A stretch of 64,000 nucleotides of DNA, taken from contig JAQFVV010012544.1 of assembly GCA_028023455.1 (NCBI GenBank), forward strand, positions 1,190,501 to 1,254,500. Reading direction: 5' to 3'. Positions 28,812-43,658 of the stretch are shown in pieces (the stretch's first letter is position 1; each line of letters starts with the position of its first letter). This DNA comes from Epiperipatus broadwayi. Taxonomy: Eukaryota; Onychophora; Udeonychophora; Euonychophora; Peripatidae. Under the pieces are notes generated by a model that saw nothing but the letters and a program-made list of their open reading frames with translations, did not search any database and was not told the DNA's origin. The translations under genes were made by a program, and so were the position numbers.

Positions 28812-30908
28812 TGTAATGATATATAAATATGCCATTACATTAAATTGAAATAAAAACTTTTAAGTTCGCAAATAAAAATAAATGTATTAAAAAAAACTAA
28901 ATGCTAAAATTAAAATGTTTGTTAAACATATATATTCGCACAGATGCAAAACTTTAAAAATATTTTTTTAAAAAAAACAAATAGATAAGTATTTGAACGT
29001 ACTTTTTTATAAAAAAAGTACAAGATTTAAAGATAAAACATTTTTGTAGATGGAAATGATTGTTTATTAATTATCCAAAAGCTATGTAATTAAGAAGTCA
29101 GATGAAAAATAGATAAAAGAATAAAGAGATTTTAGCTTGACCAATGGAAGCAAATAAAGGCCCGGACCATAATGAAAAAATGGAACAGTGACATTTTTGT
29201 TCATGGAATCCATAAGAGGACTATAAAAAGAAAAATATTGAGTTCCAGTCAGTTTCCAGCTTGATTTTGTGAGAAGGGCCATGGGATGCACATATCATTC
29301 TCTCTCACTTATTTTAAAAATGAAAAGACTGTGATTCCAGAATGAACCAGCTAAGGCTACCTCCAGAATATCAGACGGGTCTTCCATGAAAGTTTTTGTG
29401 GGAATTGCCAACAGGAACTTGAAATCTTCTACTGTAAGCTATATGAACTAAACAATTTTTAAAATCATAAAAAAAAAGAATAATTAAGAACTTTCATCAG
29501 GGTTTGACAAATTTAATAAACAAGCCATTTTAAATGTTAAAATGGACTCTTAACTGATTTTTGTAAGTTTCAAATCAATTAATAATGTTTAATTTTATAT
29601 ATTTTTTGTTTGATAAAAATCATTTCCATTTATTATTTTATTTGTATTAATATTTATTGTTTAAATTTTAAATGAGGAAATTTAAGTTGGGTATAGACGT
29701 TGCATGGATTCGTTAGCATTTGATTATGTTTTGGTTTTCACATTTGGTTAGAATATATAGATCATCGGTGTCACTGCGGCATCTTATGATGAATGCTATT
29801 GGGTTTTTTTGTATTCCCTATGCAATTGACATTATCGATGATTTTGTATTTTGATCAGTTGTGTTTATTTTGAGATGTTTATAACCGTTGAATCTATGCA
29901 GCTGATCTATACTCAACATTATAAAACAAATTGTATAAAATTCATCTGTCCGAACGTATCTAAATGTTAAATTTAAGTCAGGCATGAATGGCTGTATAGA
30001 TTTGTAAAGTTATATATATATATAGTTTAAGGGAGGGTAATCTTAGGTTATTGGTTTCGTAGTTAAATTGGGTCAATGGATTAGATGTATCGATGTAATT
30101 AGTAAATGTAGCAGGAGATCTGCTACAGGCAGGATTGCATATATATGCCACACGCCTTCTGTTTGCTTATGGATGGGATTGTAAGTCGGCAAAAAGGACC
30201 GCAGTCCATTCCTATGGAGTTTTTTGTTTATTGTTCTACTTGCCAACAGATGTAGCATTCCTGTTGGTTAAGAGACAATGTCTTCTCTAACTCTACTTAC
30301 TGTTCAGCTGTACATTCCTGGCAGTATAGTATTTTGTGTTGTTGTATTCATGCTGCATTGAATACATCAATATATCTGATGGATTGACGTTGGTTTGGCT
30401 GCAAACTTTTGGCCTAAGGTTAAATAAGGGATAGAACATTTTCTTTTCAAATACAATATATGTAGTCTATTCATACTCGACAATCTTAATAAAATATTAA
30501 ATCTATTCATACTTGACCCTCTAAATAAAATATTAAACTCATTGTAATATATTTAAATGTAAAATTAAAAGTTAATATAAAAATCTAAAAATGTTAAATT
30601 TATTCCTCAAAATTTAAAATGATTCAAAATTTATATGTGCATAAATAAATATTTGTTTGTTATTTACTGGCAGTGGCTTTTATTTTTTTATATATATTTA
30701 AGATGCACTTAATCAAATTATTTATTATCTCTGCATCTCCATGAGCTAGTGACAGTGGGCTAATGGTCTGAATATTTAAATATAGTGGAATCTTAACAGC
30801 GCGTATCTGCCTACTTTATAATTTTTTCTAGGCTCAAATGCCTAGATGGTGCCCTTGTACTGCAGATTGCGGTTAGATTTGATCTTCACTTCCTTTTGGA
30901 TCATTATA
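28812..30908 (+). repeat. 2.1-kb direct repeat, right copy (LTR-like)
   Basis: Same orientation and ends as the left copy (TGTAATGA ... TCATTATA). Substitutions are scattered along its length; a few small indels were noticed, for example in the TA run near 30013. Its right end enters a TA run that leads directly into the arm-related element at 30.9 kb, and the left copy is also preceded by TA repeats. The original insertion may therefore have been into a TA microsatellite. Confidence 0.65.
29222..29255 (+). promoter_or_regulatory. TATA box plus initiator in the right repeat
   Basis: TATAAAA (29222-29228) and TCAGTTT (29249-29255), with spacing identical to the left copy. Confidence 0.55.
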
Positions 30909-30914
30909 ATATAT

Positions 30915-32480
30915 ATATATATATTCTAACTGAGGATAGAAAAGAAATAAAGTAAAGTAAAATGAAAAATAATATTAAACTGAATGAGACTCTTATATTA
31001 CTGAGATTGCTAAAACAGCTGGCTAAGCTCAGTTGTCAGTTAGTTATCTTATACTTAGCTACAGAGATATGTAGTCTAACAAAGAAGAAAAAAATTTTAA
31101 AACAATAATAGAATATATTATTATAAAATAAATAACTATATGGGAAGAGAAAAAAACTTCACTCTTTCACAAGCAATATTCTTTTTTAAAATAAAATATA
31201 TTTTCCTTTATCAAAACACATTCTCTGAGCTATAAACATTTTGCACTTTAAGCAACATCTTCTGACAAATTCTTATGTCTTATCTAATATTTTACATAGT
31301 CCATAATTATTTATTAATATGATACTGATTTACTCTACCATTGCAGAGTGAAATGGAAGGTACCTTTCTAATGGTACAATAAACTATAATAAATTTCTTC
31401 TGCCACTACTAAAGTTGAAATTAGATAAATAGCTTGATAATTAATGAAGCAATACATAATGATCTCAGGGTTCTTTTGTTACACTTTAGAAAAGATACTG
31501 TTGTATTGTGTTGCTAAACCAATGATTGGTATCCTGGTAGACCGCAGGTGACATACACTTTTCTTATAAGTTAATGTGCTATAATAATAGCTACAATTAT
31601 ATAAAGAAGTATCTAATCTGAGTACTATTAACATAAAACAATTATATAAAAATTTTGAATAATTATAGTCCTTCACCTAGGATGTCATTCAAAATAATAG
31701 AAAGAAAGGGTACCTTTTATATCATTCTACCACTCCTTAACAACATAATAAAATAATTAATTTTAATTATTATACTTTTATTAATAAAATTATGGATAAT
31801 GTGCAGTCTTAAAGATGGATTACATAATCCATTGCAAAATTGAATAAATATTTCTTCTTTGAATTGCAATTCCAGCTTCAGAATTGATACAGTTATGGAA
31901 CGTTTTTTCGTAAACATTAAGGTTTTGGATCTGCATGATGACTTTTTATTTGATTCACCAAGAATTCCGTTACATTTAAGAATTCAGGACCCAATAAATT
32001 TTGCCTATAGAAAAATACACAAAAATTAGATTTAAATAGTTAACAAGTACATTTATTAGCAATAAATATAACATAAATTGTATATGCCAAATACAGGTGC
32101 TGTTACTATTTAGTAGGATGTTCTAATAATACATCTAGTATTGCTTCACTAACAAATCATTACTTAAAATTACATTTTCTTCATTTTATACATTATAATG
32201 AGTTCTATAAAACAAACATGAAGTTAAATTAAATAGCTGGAATATTTAATTGATTCCTTCTAATCTGTTCCAATTAAACTATTGCATTAAACAAATGTTT
32301 AATGAAAGAAACAATAATAATAATCTTAACTTCAAGGATAAGCTAAGTAAGGTTCTTTATAAAGTATTCTCTCCCAAGCAACTACTCATAATATCTTTAT
32401 TACTATAAGAAGTATCACAAATTAAGATGAATTTAATCTAAACTGCTATTTAACTGGGTTTGAACCATTACACTATTATG
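30915..32480 (+). repeat. Diverged relative of the giant-palindrome arm
   Basis: Starts at a TA run with ATTCTAAC, like the left arm at 47431. Collinear matches follow: GCTACAGAGATATGTAGT versus GCTACAGCGATATGCAGT; AACACATTCTCTGAGCT versus AACACATTCTCTGGGCT; ATCTCAGGGTTCT with GTATTGTGTTG; GAATAATTATAGTCCTT versus GAATAATAAAGCCTTT; and TGGGTTTGAACC versus TTGGATTCGAAC near 32456. It is clearly more diverged than the two palindrome arms are from each other. The distal end is not delimited and resemblance may continue further. It is non-coding. Confidence 0.55.
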
Positions 32481-35400
32481 ATAATGATAATCATTATCAT
32501 CACAATAAATAAATTGATTATTATCTAACATTAATTTTAAATGGACTAGTAAGGAATAGGTAGCATTCATCAGAAGTCAAATACACACATATAAATTATC
32601 CAATCTATGTCCAAATGATAACAAAATATTTAAATGTAAAATGACTTACTAATCCATTGGTGATTAGATCCCAGAAGGTAATAAAAATAAAATTGTGTCT
32701 GTGTATGCCCTATTATTCTATGCTTTTAAAAAATATGCAGTTAAAGGTACTAATTTCTTGTTGGTTTCCTTGTGGACTATTGACAAGACACAGTAGCACA
32801 ATACAGACATTGATTTAGTTAACCAAAAGCACTGCAAATAACTAAGTGCACCTTCAGGAGCTAAGAATCTCAATAACTATTCTATATTACAATAACATTC
32901 TTAAAAGCATAATTAACATCGCCTTCAATGGTGAAAAAGTATTTAATAACATCATGAGGGATATGTGAAACATAGACTCTGCATAGCAAAAACAACATGA
33001 ACAAAGTATGGTGGCTTTCTAAGGACCTATATCTAAGGCAAAGAGTATGTGTGAATGTAGTCTTAGCACCTAAGAAAATGGAAAATGCTCCATATAATGA
33101 TCCCCTCCAGAGATATAGCTACCTTAGCAACATATCAAATATAATCTCAGAATATCAAACACTATCTTCTCATTCTAGGTGTTCCAACCATTAAACATGA
33201 TTCAGTCATTGTAAATGCCATTCTAAAAACATTGAAGAATTCACCAACTTATTTAAATGCAGAAAAATTCAAATTACATGTAAAGCACTTTAACACAAAC
33301 ATTCAGTAATAAATTTCCATATAAACATTAGCACAAGAACATAAGTATAGCCATTTAACTTTTGTAAAATATATTTCAAAATAAACATAAATAACAATTC
33401 ATCTTTAATTTGTTATACAATATTATATTAACTTCCTACTAATTTTTTTGGAAAGCACAGATTGATAATAAAATTGAGGAGTACTTATTCTTTTTTATAG
33501 AAATAATGTATTCCATAATAGAGCAGATTCTTGACTAGTACCACAGATATTTATAAAAAACAGGATAAGTTCATAATACTTCAATAAAGTTAGTTTAGAA
33601 GCATTTACATTCAAAATATCTGCAAAACAACTCCTTCTAGTTGCTGCAGAGAAAAGCAAATAACTTAGACATAATAATAATAAATTCGAATTATATTGTT
33701 CATTATTATCCAGGAATATGATCTTTCAATTGTAGTATCAAAAACAGGTTTATTCAACTATGTTTACAATAAAGAAAAAAATTATAAAATAACATTAAAT
33801 TTGGCAATACATTTATAAACCATTAAATTACTTAATGTTCAATATTAATAAGATTCCATGTGGAATTTGCTATTAGGTGAGGAGCTAACTTCAAATCTCT
33901 TTCTTTGATATCTTTTAATTTTTGTAAAAAAAATTAATGTTGGATCAGGTATAACAGACTTGAAGATTAGGAAGCATCTGACAAACCATAGACAGAAAGT
34001 GATGAAATTTGCACTTCTTATAATTGCAAAATCCCCATAAGCAAAACCTTTTATGAGTGTGTTGATAATTGGATGTTTTGGTGTATAAATTTTATTAATC
34101 AATATTCTTTCAATTGTATATCATAAGGTGAATAAGCTTCTATTGAATAACAAAAATCAATAAATTTAATTTTATTAATTCAGAAAAATATTTTTTTTTT
34201 ACTTTTGTTGAACTAAATATGATAATGGTATTTAGCAAGTGAATAGCTTTCACCCCACCAATAACAATAGTAAAAATATCATTTTGAATGTAATTGCACT
34301 TAAAATCATCTATTTTGTTAAATAAATAAATATTATCTTTTTTAAATTAACATTTAATGAGTATAAAACATACATTATAATACTTTTAGACATTCATCCT
34401 TCTGTCTGTTTACAATACATTTTCAAGATTCAAAGAAATATCATTTTAAACTAATTAAATATTTTTTTATCAAAGCATAATTAAATTGAATCAATGCACA
34501 TAATACATTTTCTCATTATAAGACAGTTCAGCAGTCTGGAATTTAATCTAGCATTTCAAATGATAAATCCAAAGAAAACCTTCTTTCAAAATGTGAATCT
34601 TTTAGGCAAAAAAATATTTTTATTCTTAAATACTGCTTAATAATACTAAAATAGTTTCTGCAGTCTTAATATTTCAGTATATAGTAAATTTAACATATAA
34701 TATCATCTATTTCTAACAAGGAAATTAGAATCAATAAAAGTTTTTATGCAATAAAGATGTTTTATTCATAAATCTAACAAAGTATATAAGTTATATAAAA
34801 ATATTTTAATTATTATTAAATATTTTGTTGACCTATCCATCATATTACCTTGCAAAGCAAATTTAGAGTAGTGGCAGTTTCAGTTTAAATCTTCTGGGCC
34901 CGAATGAAATTATTTAGCAATTCATATTCTAACTTTTAAAATAAATAAAAATTTATTAAAAGCAATTGAAACATAATAAAATTTAACAAATAAATGAACA
35001 AGGAAATAACTGAAAAATAAGTAAACAAGTGTGTGCTAGCTAGTGTGTTCACTAGTTGTAATTATAAAAAAGTCATGTGACTGGTTATTAACAAATGAAA
35101 TTGACAACCAGTTTATTCACATTTGCCTTACGTTATTAAACTTTATAAATTAATTAGTATCTGGGAAACATTACTAAAAATAAATTAATTTATATGTCTG
35201 TCTAGACAATAATTAATTATTAAAACTTTAAAATAAACTATTTAGAAAAACCAAGAATGTATTATAATAAAAGTAAAATATTATATAACCGACTACATTA
35301 TTTCAAATATAATATTGTCTTACATTATTCCCTTAAACATATTTACATTTCATAACTAATTTAAACTCACAAAACATATTTAAATAATACTTTTTAAAAC

Positions 35401-37490
35401 AAAGAATTTAAAAATAGTTTTTTAACATTCTACTAGTAAGGAAGTTAAGATAAAAAATATACATACCATGCATTCATACACACTAATGTTTTTTTACTAA
35501 AAAATAACTTAATTAATAAAATTAATTTTTTATCTTCTTCAACCAATTAATTTAAATATTATTTAATTAAACTAATTTTTATCACAATTATCATTAGATA
35601 AAGCATATATTTTATTAGCAAGTAGTTTAAATAAATGCAATTTTATTACCAGATAATTTAAATCTTAAGAACTTAACATTAAAAATTTAATCTATTGAAA
35701 TTTAATTTGCTAGCCTTATTTAAAATATATATTAATTTGTTTTAGAGTAGTTCCTTACACAAGAAATATCATAACCAAACATATGTATTTAAGAATCCAG
35801 TAAGATTATTATCACACATCTATAAAAATACTCTGGGAAATTTATTTATCTTAAATTTTATGTATGATTAAATTCTGTAATGTTATTATCATTTATTATA
35901 TGTGGAAAATAAACATGTACTCATTTTAATTTCCTTTTGAGAGTGTGCAATCAATCATAAATGCACTCTACTTAAATACACTCATTTTAACCAGTCATAT
36001 TTTGTTCTCATCTCACTGCAACTTGAACTGTAGGTGCTTTGTCTGTAAAGCTAAATATCCAGTTATATAGTTGTTCAGTATTAAAAAATATTTGTAGCTT
36101 AATTTTTGTAGTAAGTCAATTGTTTTATTGCTTCATATTTACATGTTCATATATTATTTGAGTAAATAACAACTGTTGTAATTTTAATAGCTTTAACATT
36201 ATTTTAATAGTTGATGTGTAAGGATTTAAACCAATAAGTAATTGTGTTTAATTTTAAAATACTTAATTTTAAAGATATCATTACCCTGAAATGTTAGTAA
36301 TTAATTGTAAAAACATTAAGAGTAAAACTACCTTAATTTAGCTACTAATGTGTTAACTTGCTGATTCCAAATATAAATATAATGTTTAATTAATTATTTA
36401 TTTCAGAATTATTAACTAGATCAGTTTTAATCATTCACATGAAAGATGTATAGGTTTAAAGTTTATTAAGTTAATCTAGGTACAATGAATGTAAAAAGGG
36501 ATATTATTGTACAAAACCTTGCCCTACTAATTTGTATTTTAGATAGTAATAGTAATAATAAATTGAGTATAAAATTTTAATAAATTAATATGTAATTTAA
36601 AATCTTAAAAGTATGACTTTTTATTTCAACAATATGCAAAGATGATGATTTCAATAATGACAAATTGATATATTTAAATATAACAATTGCTTTATTATAA
36701 ATAACAAGTATATAAACAAAATAACAAAATTATAAGTAAACAATAGTAAATATAATTGAATACAAAATTCTATAACAATATTAATAAATAGTATTGCTTT
36801 GTTCTATGTGAATAAACTAATTCTAAAGTGTTGTAAAGACATGACAATCTATTGGAGGGGCTTAAACAATATTAATTCAAAACCTAATTTTATATACAGG
36901 AGAGCAATAATGTTTTATAATGTCCTTAATTAAATTTGTAACAATAATCAATAGATTATCAACCTCATTCTATAAAAGCTAGCTAGTTCTTTCACTCTTT
37001 TGGGGTAAGAAAAATTATTTATTTAGCAATTCTATGTAATATACAAAATACATGCTTTATTTATTATATATTCATATCTTTTACTATAAAGACTTGCTAT
37101 GCTTCTTATATTATTCAAAGTTTAAATAATTAGTTAGGAGCATACTTGAATGAACAAATATAATTTACCCTATTTATATCATCAGAATGTCTTATTTCAT
37201 AGTACAGCATTTCAAAATTATACAAATATCATAGGCACTATAGAAATACATATTTCTTAATGATTTAATCATCCCCCAAAGGAAAATAAGCTACCTAAGA
37301 ATCATTGGCTGAATTTAAGGACTAATAAAACATAGAGTAAGTTAAACATAAACAGGTTTCTATAAGTATAGACATTAGTTTAACTAAGTGCAGCCTGACT
37401 TTAATATAAAATGTAGATCACATACATAGGGTCTCCCAAAATAACCAGAATTTTATAATAAAAATTATTTATTTAGTTTTAAGTTTTATA
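32481..37490. other. Long AT-rich spacer, nothing firm
   Basis: Five kilobases of very AT-rich sequence. Faint resemblance to the palindrome arms may continue to about 33.1 kb. An 85-codon minus ORF (34102-33845) resembles no protein I recognise. No RNA gene or repeat structure stands out. Confidence 0.45.
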
Positions 37491-38120
37491 AATTCAATAT
37501 CTTTCAAATTACTATCCATTTGATTCAACACACTGATCTAAATGAGTTTTTCATTTGTCAAAGTAGTCTGGAAATACTTGCAAAGTGATACATTTTAATA
37601 CCTCTGTCATTTTTTCACACTACTTCAAAATCTTCAAAAAAAAAATTGAGACATTTTTTTTTTCATTTGAGAGACTAAAAAATAATCCAAAGTAAGATCA
37701 AGTAAATGTGAGTGATATAAAAGCTGAGTCATTGCTGAATTTAATTAAAAAGTGTTTCCCGTTGATGACTTTGAGAGATGACACTTTGTAAAAGTGGATC
37801 TTACACTCTTTTTTATTACTAAACAGGATGTTTACATTTACCACATCATGTAAATGTTTCAGAACTTTTACATAAAATGCTTACCATTAAGAACTAAATT
37901 TGAGAGAAAATGCCATTTTCATTAAAAAATGAGCATTGTTTTGACTTTGGACTTCACATGTGATGCTTTTTAGGGATGTGGTGAATTTAACATTTCAACT
38001 AAACCACTTATAAACTTATGTTTTTACAAGATTCACTTCCTTATAATTTCTTTTGGGCATTGCAATTGTTTTCCTTGCTATTTTCTGAAAATGAAAACAG
38101 AATTTCAAATTGTCAAACTT
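37491..38120 (-). pseudogene. Mariner-type transposase relic
   Basis: Minus strand. Near 38117-38019, FDNLKFCFHFQKIARKTIAM resembles the N-terminal helix-turn-helix region of mariner/SETMAR-type transposases (IKFC..LGK.A.ET..ML). Near 37880-37840, FYVKVLKHLHDVV resembles the family's AFYLEVLKRLR block. Around 37720 a decayed SPDLAP.D-like stretch is followed by LDYFLVSQMKK, and near 37580-37500 MTEVLKC ... HLDQCVESNG resembles the C-terminal W..C...G.YFE block. Stops and gaps interrupt the frame. I see no terminal inverted repeat at the 5' side. This is an inactive DNA-transposon fossil. Confidence 0.6.
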
Positions 38121-40084
<1,964 letters not shown>

Positions 40085-41151
40085 AAAAACAAAAAATACT
40101 TAATTGTAATTATTAATTAGAGAAAATATAACTTACTATTAAAATTTTTTCGGCTGAACGTTTTCAAGGAACCATGCCTCATACTCACATATGAAAATAA
40201 TAAAGAACTCAAATATCTCGACCTCTCTTTATCGAGAAATCACCACTCAATAGATTACAAAATGATTGTTAAACCATTTGAAATTCGCAGCTGTATCCAC
40301 CCTAACTCTAACTCACCCGCATCGCATAATTTGCAGGTTTTAATGCATTTTTGTTTAGAAACTTTCATCTGTGTAAATACGAAGCACATAGGAAGGAAAA
40401 TATAAATAATTATACTAAAGATCTATTGGCAGCAGGATTCAAATATAAAACCATTAAAAAGAAAATCATGAAATTTAATAGTACAATAAACAATAAATTA
40501 CCTCGCACTAATCTACCTAGAATAACAATCCCCTACATCCCTAAAATATCCAGCAAACTAATGAAAACTTTAAACAATAAATTCAACATAATATTCAGAA
40601 CTCCACCCAATTCCAATAGGTTGATCAATAACTCTAAAGACCACATTGATCGATCGCTCACCCCACACGTGGTGTACTCTATTTCCTGCCCTCAAGCCGG
40701 ATGCCACGCTACATATTATGGGGAAACGAAAGCCACAATTAATACCAGATTGGCTCAACATCGTTACACATTCAACAGAGCTCAAACGAACAGCAACACA
40801 TCCTCTGTATTTTTCGAACATAGTAAACAATCTGGGCACAACTTCATACCTGCCAACCCCATTATTTTATGTTCAGAGCCAAATGATTACAGGAGAAAAA
40901 TAAAGGAGGCATTCTATATTAATAGAGACATCCTTGCCATTAACAGAAAGGACACATGCTTCGAGATCTCGAAAAAATGGGCTACGTAACAGTAGCTTAT
41001 TTGAATATTTACATTTGCATATATTTATTACACTTTTCATGAAGGCTATGAGTATGAGGCATGGTTCCTCGAAAACGTTCAGCCGAAAAATTTTTAATAG
41101 TAAGTTATATTTTCTCTAATTAATAATTACAATTACGTATTTTTTGTTTTT
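40085..41151 (+). mobile_element. Penelope-like element, family B, inside 103-bp inverted arms
   Basis: Arms 40085-40187 and 41049-41151 are near-perfect inverted repeats (CGGCTGAACGTTTTCAAGGA in the left, its complement with about one change in the right). Between them lies only the C-terminal part of a Penelope-like polyprotein, on the plus strand. Coding similarity starts right after the left arm. This suggests a 5'-truncated copy preceded by an inverted copy of its own 3' end, a known habit of Penelope-like elements. The arm sequence differs from family A at 52 kb. Confidence 0.75.
40190..40989 (+). pseudogene. Penelope-like polyprotein C terminus with GIY-YIG endonuclease
   Basis: The 40351-40989 frame (212 codons) contains a linker (LCKYEAHRKENINN, LLAAGFKYKTI) and then the GIY-YIG endonuclease: HVVYSISC in place of GIY, CHATYYGET in place of YIG, the catalytic-type Arg in INTRLAQHR, the Glu in RKIKEAFYINR and a final Asn in LAINRKD. 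Cys residues around CPQAGC match the CxxC-like insert of this family. Upstream, in another frame from 40190, NNKELKYLDLSL and IHPNSNSPASHNL resemble the tail of the reverse-transcriptase domain, so one frameshift lies near 40350-40380. The endonuclease fold looks complete; the polymerase core is missing. Stop at 40987. Confidence 0.8.
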
Positions 41152-41154
41152 AAA

Positions 41155-41690
41155 TTCATTTACACATTTTAAACTGATTAAGTGTAGACATATGAAAATT
41201 TCATGCAAACACACATATTTTAAATGAACTGTTAGTTCTACTATTTAGCTAAATGTAATCTCAGTTATAATTATCATAATATAGTTATTGTAAAAATGTT
41301 TTAAAATATTTTGTTTTATTGTGTTTAATTTATTGTATCCTATTCTGTATATCTTTCTACAATATCAATTTTATGTATGTGTGTTTTCTATTTGTACATA
41401 AAAATTTAACAGTGCCTTTCAAAAAAAAATAATAATAATACAGACACACATATTTTATATATGCATTGATCAATAAAATCTGTTCAGAAGATATCTTTAA
41501 ATACTTTCTAAAAATTATATATTCTTTTAGGCAGTATTCTGGGAGATTTTTAAATTTCATTTTCGATTATATTATCTGCTATCCAATAATAGTGGTGGAT
41601 TTACTTTGCTTATCTAATACAAAAGACAATATTTTTTTATAGTTTTTGGCTATATTAATTAATTATGAGAATAAATATAAGATTATATAT
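41155..41690 (-). repeat. Dispersed repeat R58, minus-strand copy
   Basis: The reverse complement is collinear with 57978-58470: TATAGCCAAAAACTATAAAA, CACCACTA, GCAGATAATATA, TATTTAAAGATATCTTCT, CATATATAAAATATGT and ATGTACAAATAGAAA. Small ORFs in both copies (41560-41357 here) share FR.YLK.SS.QILLI and TNRK words, but as parts of the aligned DNA. The class is unknown. It begins directly after a Penelope right arm. Confidence 0.6.
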
Positions 41691-41726
41691 ATATATATAT
41701 ATATAATCTTATATTTATTCTCATAA

Positions 41727-41733
<7 letters not shown>
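41657..41733. repeat. Perfect palindrome around a TA run
   Basis: TAATTAATTATGAGAATAAA, continuing to 41685, pairs perfectly with 41704-41733 around a central TA run. It is the head of repeat R58 duplicated in inverted orientation. A second TA run (41734-41774) follows. Confidence 0.75.
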
Positions 41734-41774
<41 letters not shown>

Positions 41775-41777
<3 letters not shown>

Positions 41778-42227
41778 ATTCTAACAGATAATAATAACTC
41801 CTCCACTAGCTCAGCCATCTTACTACATAAAGATTTTTTCTAGTAAGGCATATCTAATATAAATTACATAAATTGTTTAATAATTTATCATTATAAATCA
41901 TGAGACATTATTCAAATATATAGGTATCCTCCTTTTTTAACATTAAGAATATACGAAAGGAGTATATCTTCAATGGCATAGGAATATCACTACACATTAC
42001 TTCACTAAAGTATTAATGATACTCCCATGACTCACACCTAAGAAAATTAATTATATTTATTGACATTTCTTAAATTAAATTTAAGTATAATACTATATTA
42101 CATTCATTTATCTAATAAAATAATTCTATCTCTCCTTGAATAATATTTTATAATTTAATTAATATCTCAGGCCATTATTGTTACAGTTAGAAATAAATTA
42201 ATTAATTGATATAAATTAATATATTGT
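41775..42227. other. AT-rich spacer, possible trace of the arm family
   Basis: ATTCTAACAGATAATAATAA followed by CTCC and TAGCTCAGCC near 41776-41815 faintly echoes the tip of the palindrome arm (ATTCTAACC, AATAATAATAACTCTAGC at 47431-47575). This is too weak to call a copy. Confidence 0.35.
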
Positions 42228-42400
42228 GCAGGCTTAATACCTGCATTTATATATGTAATATATGCGGGATTCGAACTCAGACTTTCACATGACCCACAAC
42301 TCTCAATGCCATCTTATATTGTTGTCCCACCTGATCACATACATGTTGAAAAGATAAATAATCACCAATATACGTATTTCGTGCTTAATTTATATAAGTA
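42228..42400 (-). repeat. tRNA-like repeat unit fragment with a clear B box
   Basis: On the minus strand GAAAGTCTGAGTTCGAATCCC gives a near-consensus polymerase III B box (positions about 42290-42269). It is preceded by the family's TATTGGTGATTATTTATC. This is the best evidence that the 5.3/58.6-kb repeat family is tRNA-related. Confidence 0.6.
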
Positions 42401-43658
42401 AATGTAATGAGGGATTTTACATACATCCAGATATATAAAATAATAATAATAATCAAGAAAACAAATATACTCACTAATTCTTCTCTTTTAAACTCCTTAA
42501 TTAATTTATTTGTAAACGAAACTAAAATTAAGTTAAAGTTATGAACTAATAAAAATCATTATTGACTATCACAAATAAGTTTAATAGTAATTTCCCCTTA
42601 CTATATATTACAACGTAATTCTTTTATTTTTTTATATGGCATTTTAAATATCAGACTTCATTATAATCATTGAATCAAGTAAAGAATAATTTATATTATT
42701 TAATTCTATATTCAATATAAAATATTTTTAACTATCACAATATATGTATTATTCATTATTTTATTTAGATTATGTGCTATTGTCAAATATATTTAATTAT
42801 TAAAATGCATGTGTGATTAAGATGATGCAAAATGATTTGGAAATGAAAAGAAACTTCGTTAATTATAAAACAACATTATCAGTTTATTATAACAATGTTA
42901 AAAAAAATTTTTTTTTCAAGTAAATAACAATATAAAATTTAAAAAAATTATAACTATTATATTTTTAATATATATATATAACAGATTATACAATTAACAA
43001 GAAAAAAATATTTATAAGAGAAGTAAATAATTTGCACTTTAAAATTATTTACTATTATAAGACAGTATTTCTTATATGGAACTTTGTGATTATTAAGACA
43101 CTCTATAACAATTCTATACTAAAACATATTAATAACATAGACAATTTATACATTATTATATTCTACATTTTTTCAAAAAAAGTAATATGTTCTATTATTA
43201 TTTATTTACTTTTAATATTCAATAATAAGATAACCTAATTATAACTCTGTAACTTGTTATATACTTTATGTTTATTTTTAATTATAAAATAAACATATAA
43301 TTTTTAAATATTAAGTATGATATTCTTTTGTACTATTTATAATAATATGCATCATTATCAGGCTTTATTTTCTTCATCACCTTTCATATCACTCTAACAT
43401 TTATTCTATAATTTTATCTCTAAAAAAAATTAATATAAAAAATATTCATCAAATCCTTATTTATACATTCTTTTAATATTTTATTAGTTCCATATTTAAC
43501 TCTTCTTGCATTAAATAAATTCTTGTCATTACTTGAGAATCTAGCTATTATTCTTTGCTCATCTATACAATTATCAAATATGATGTAGGAATCAGTATGA
43601 TGTTAGTGATTTTAAGTGAGGGATTGACATCTTGAAGAACTATAAGAAATAATGATAT
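42401..43658. other. AT-rich spacer, nothing recognised
   Basis: Very AT-rich, with a short TA run near 42970. The 68-codon ORF at 43032-43238 is low-complexity Ile/Tyr/Phe-rich and probably chance. Confidence 0.5.

Noticed and set aside
33845-34102. 85-codon minus ORF as a possible exon
   Set aside because: No recognisable domain, no clear splice signals, and composition like the surroundings.
40085-41151. Hammerhead ribozyme in the Penelope arms
   Set aside because: The conserved core CUGAUGA with GAAA was looked for in the arms at 2, 40, 52 and 57 kb and not found.
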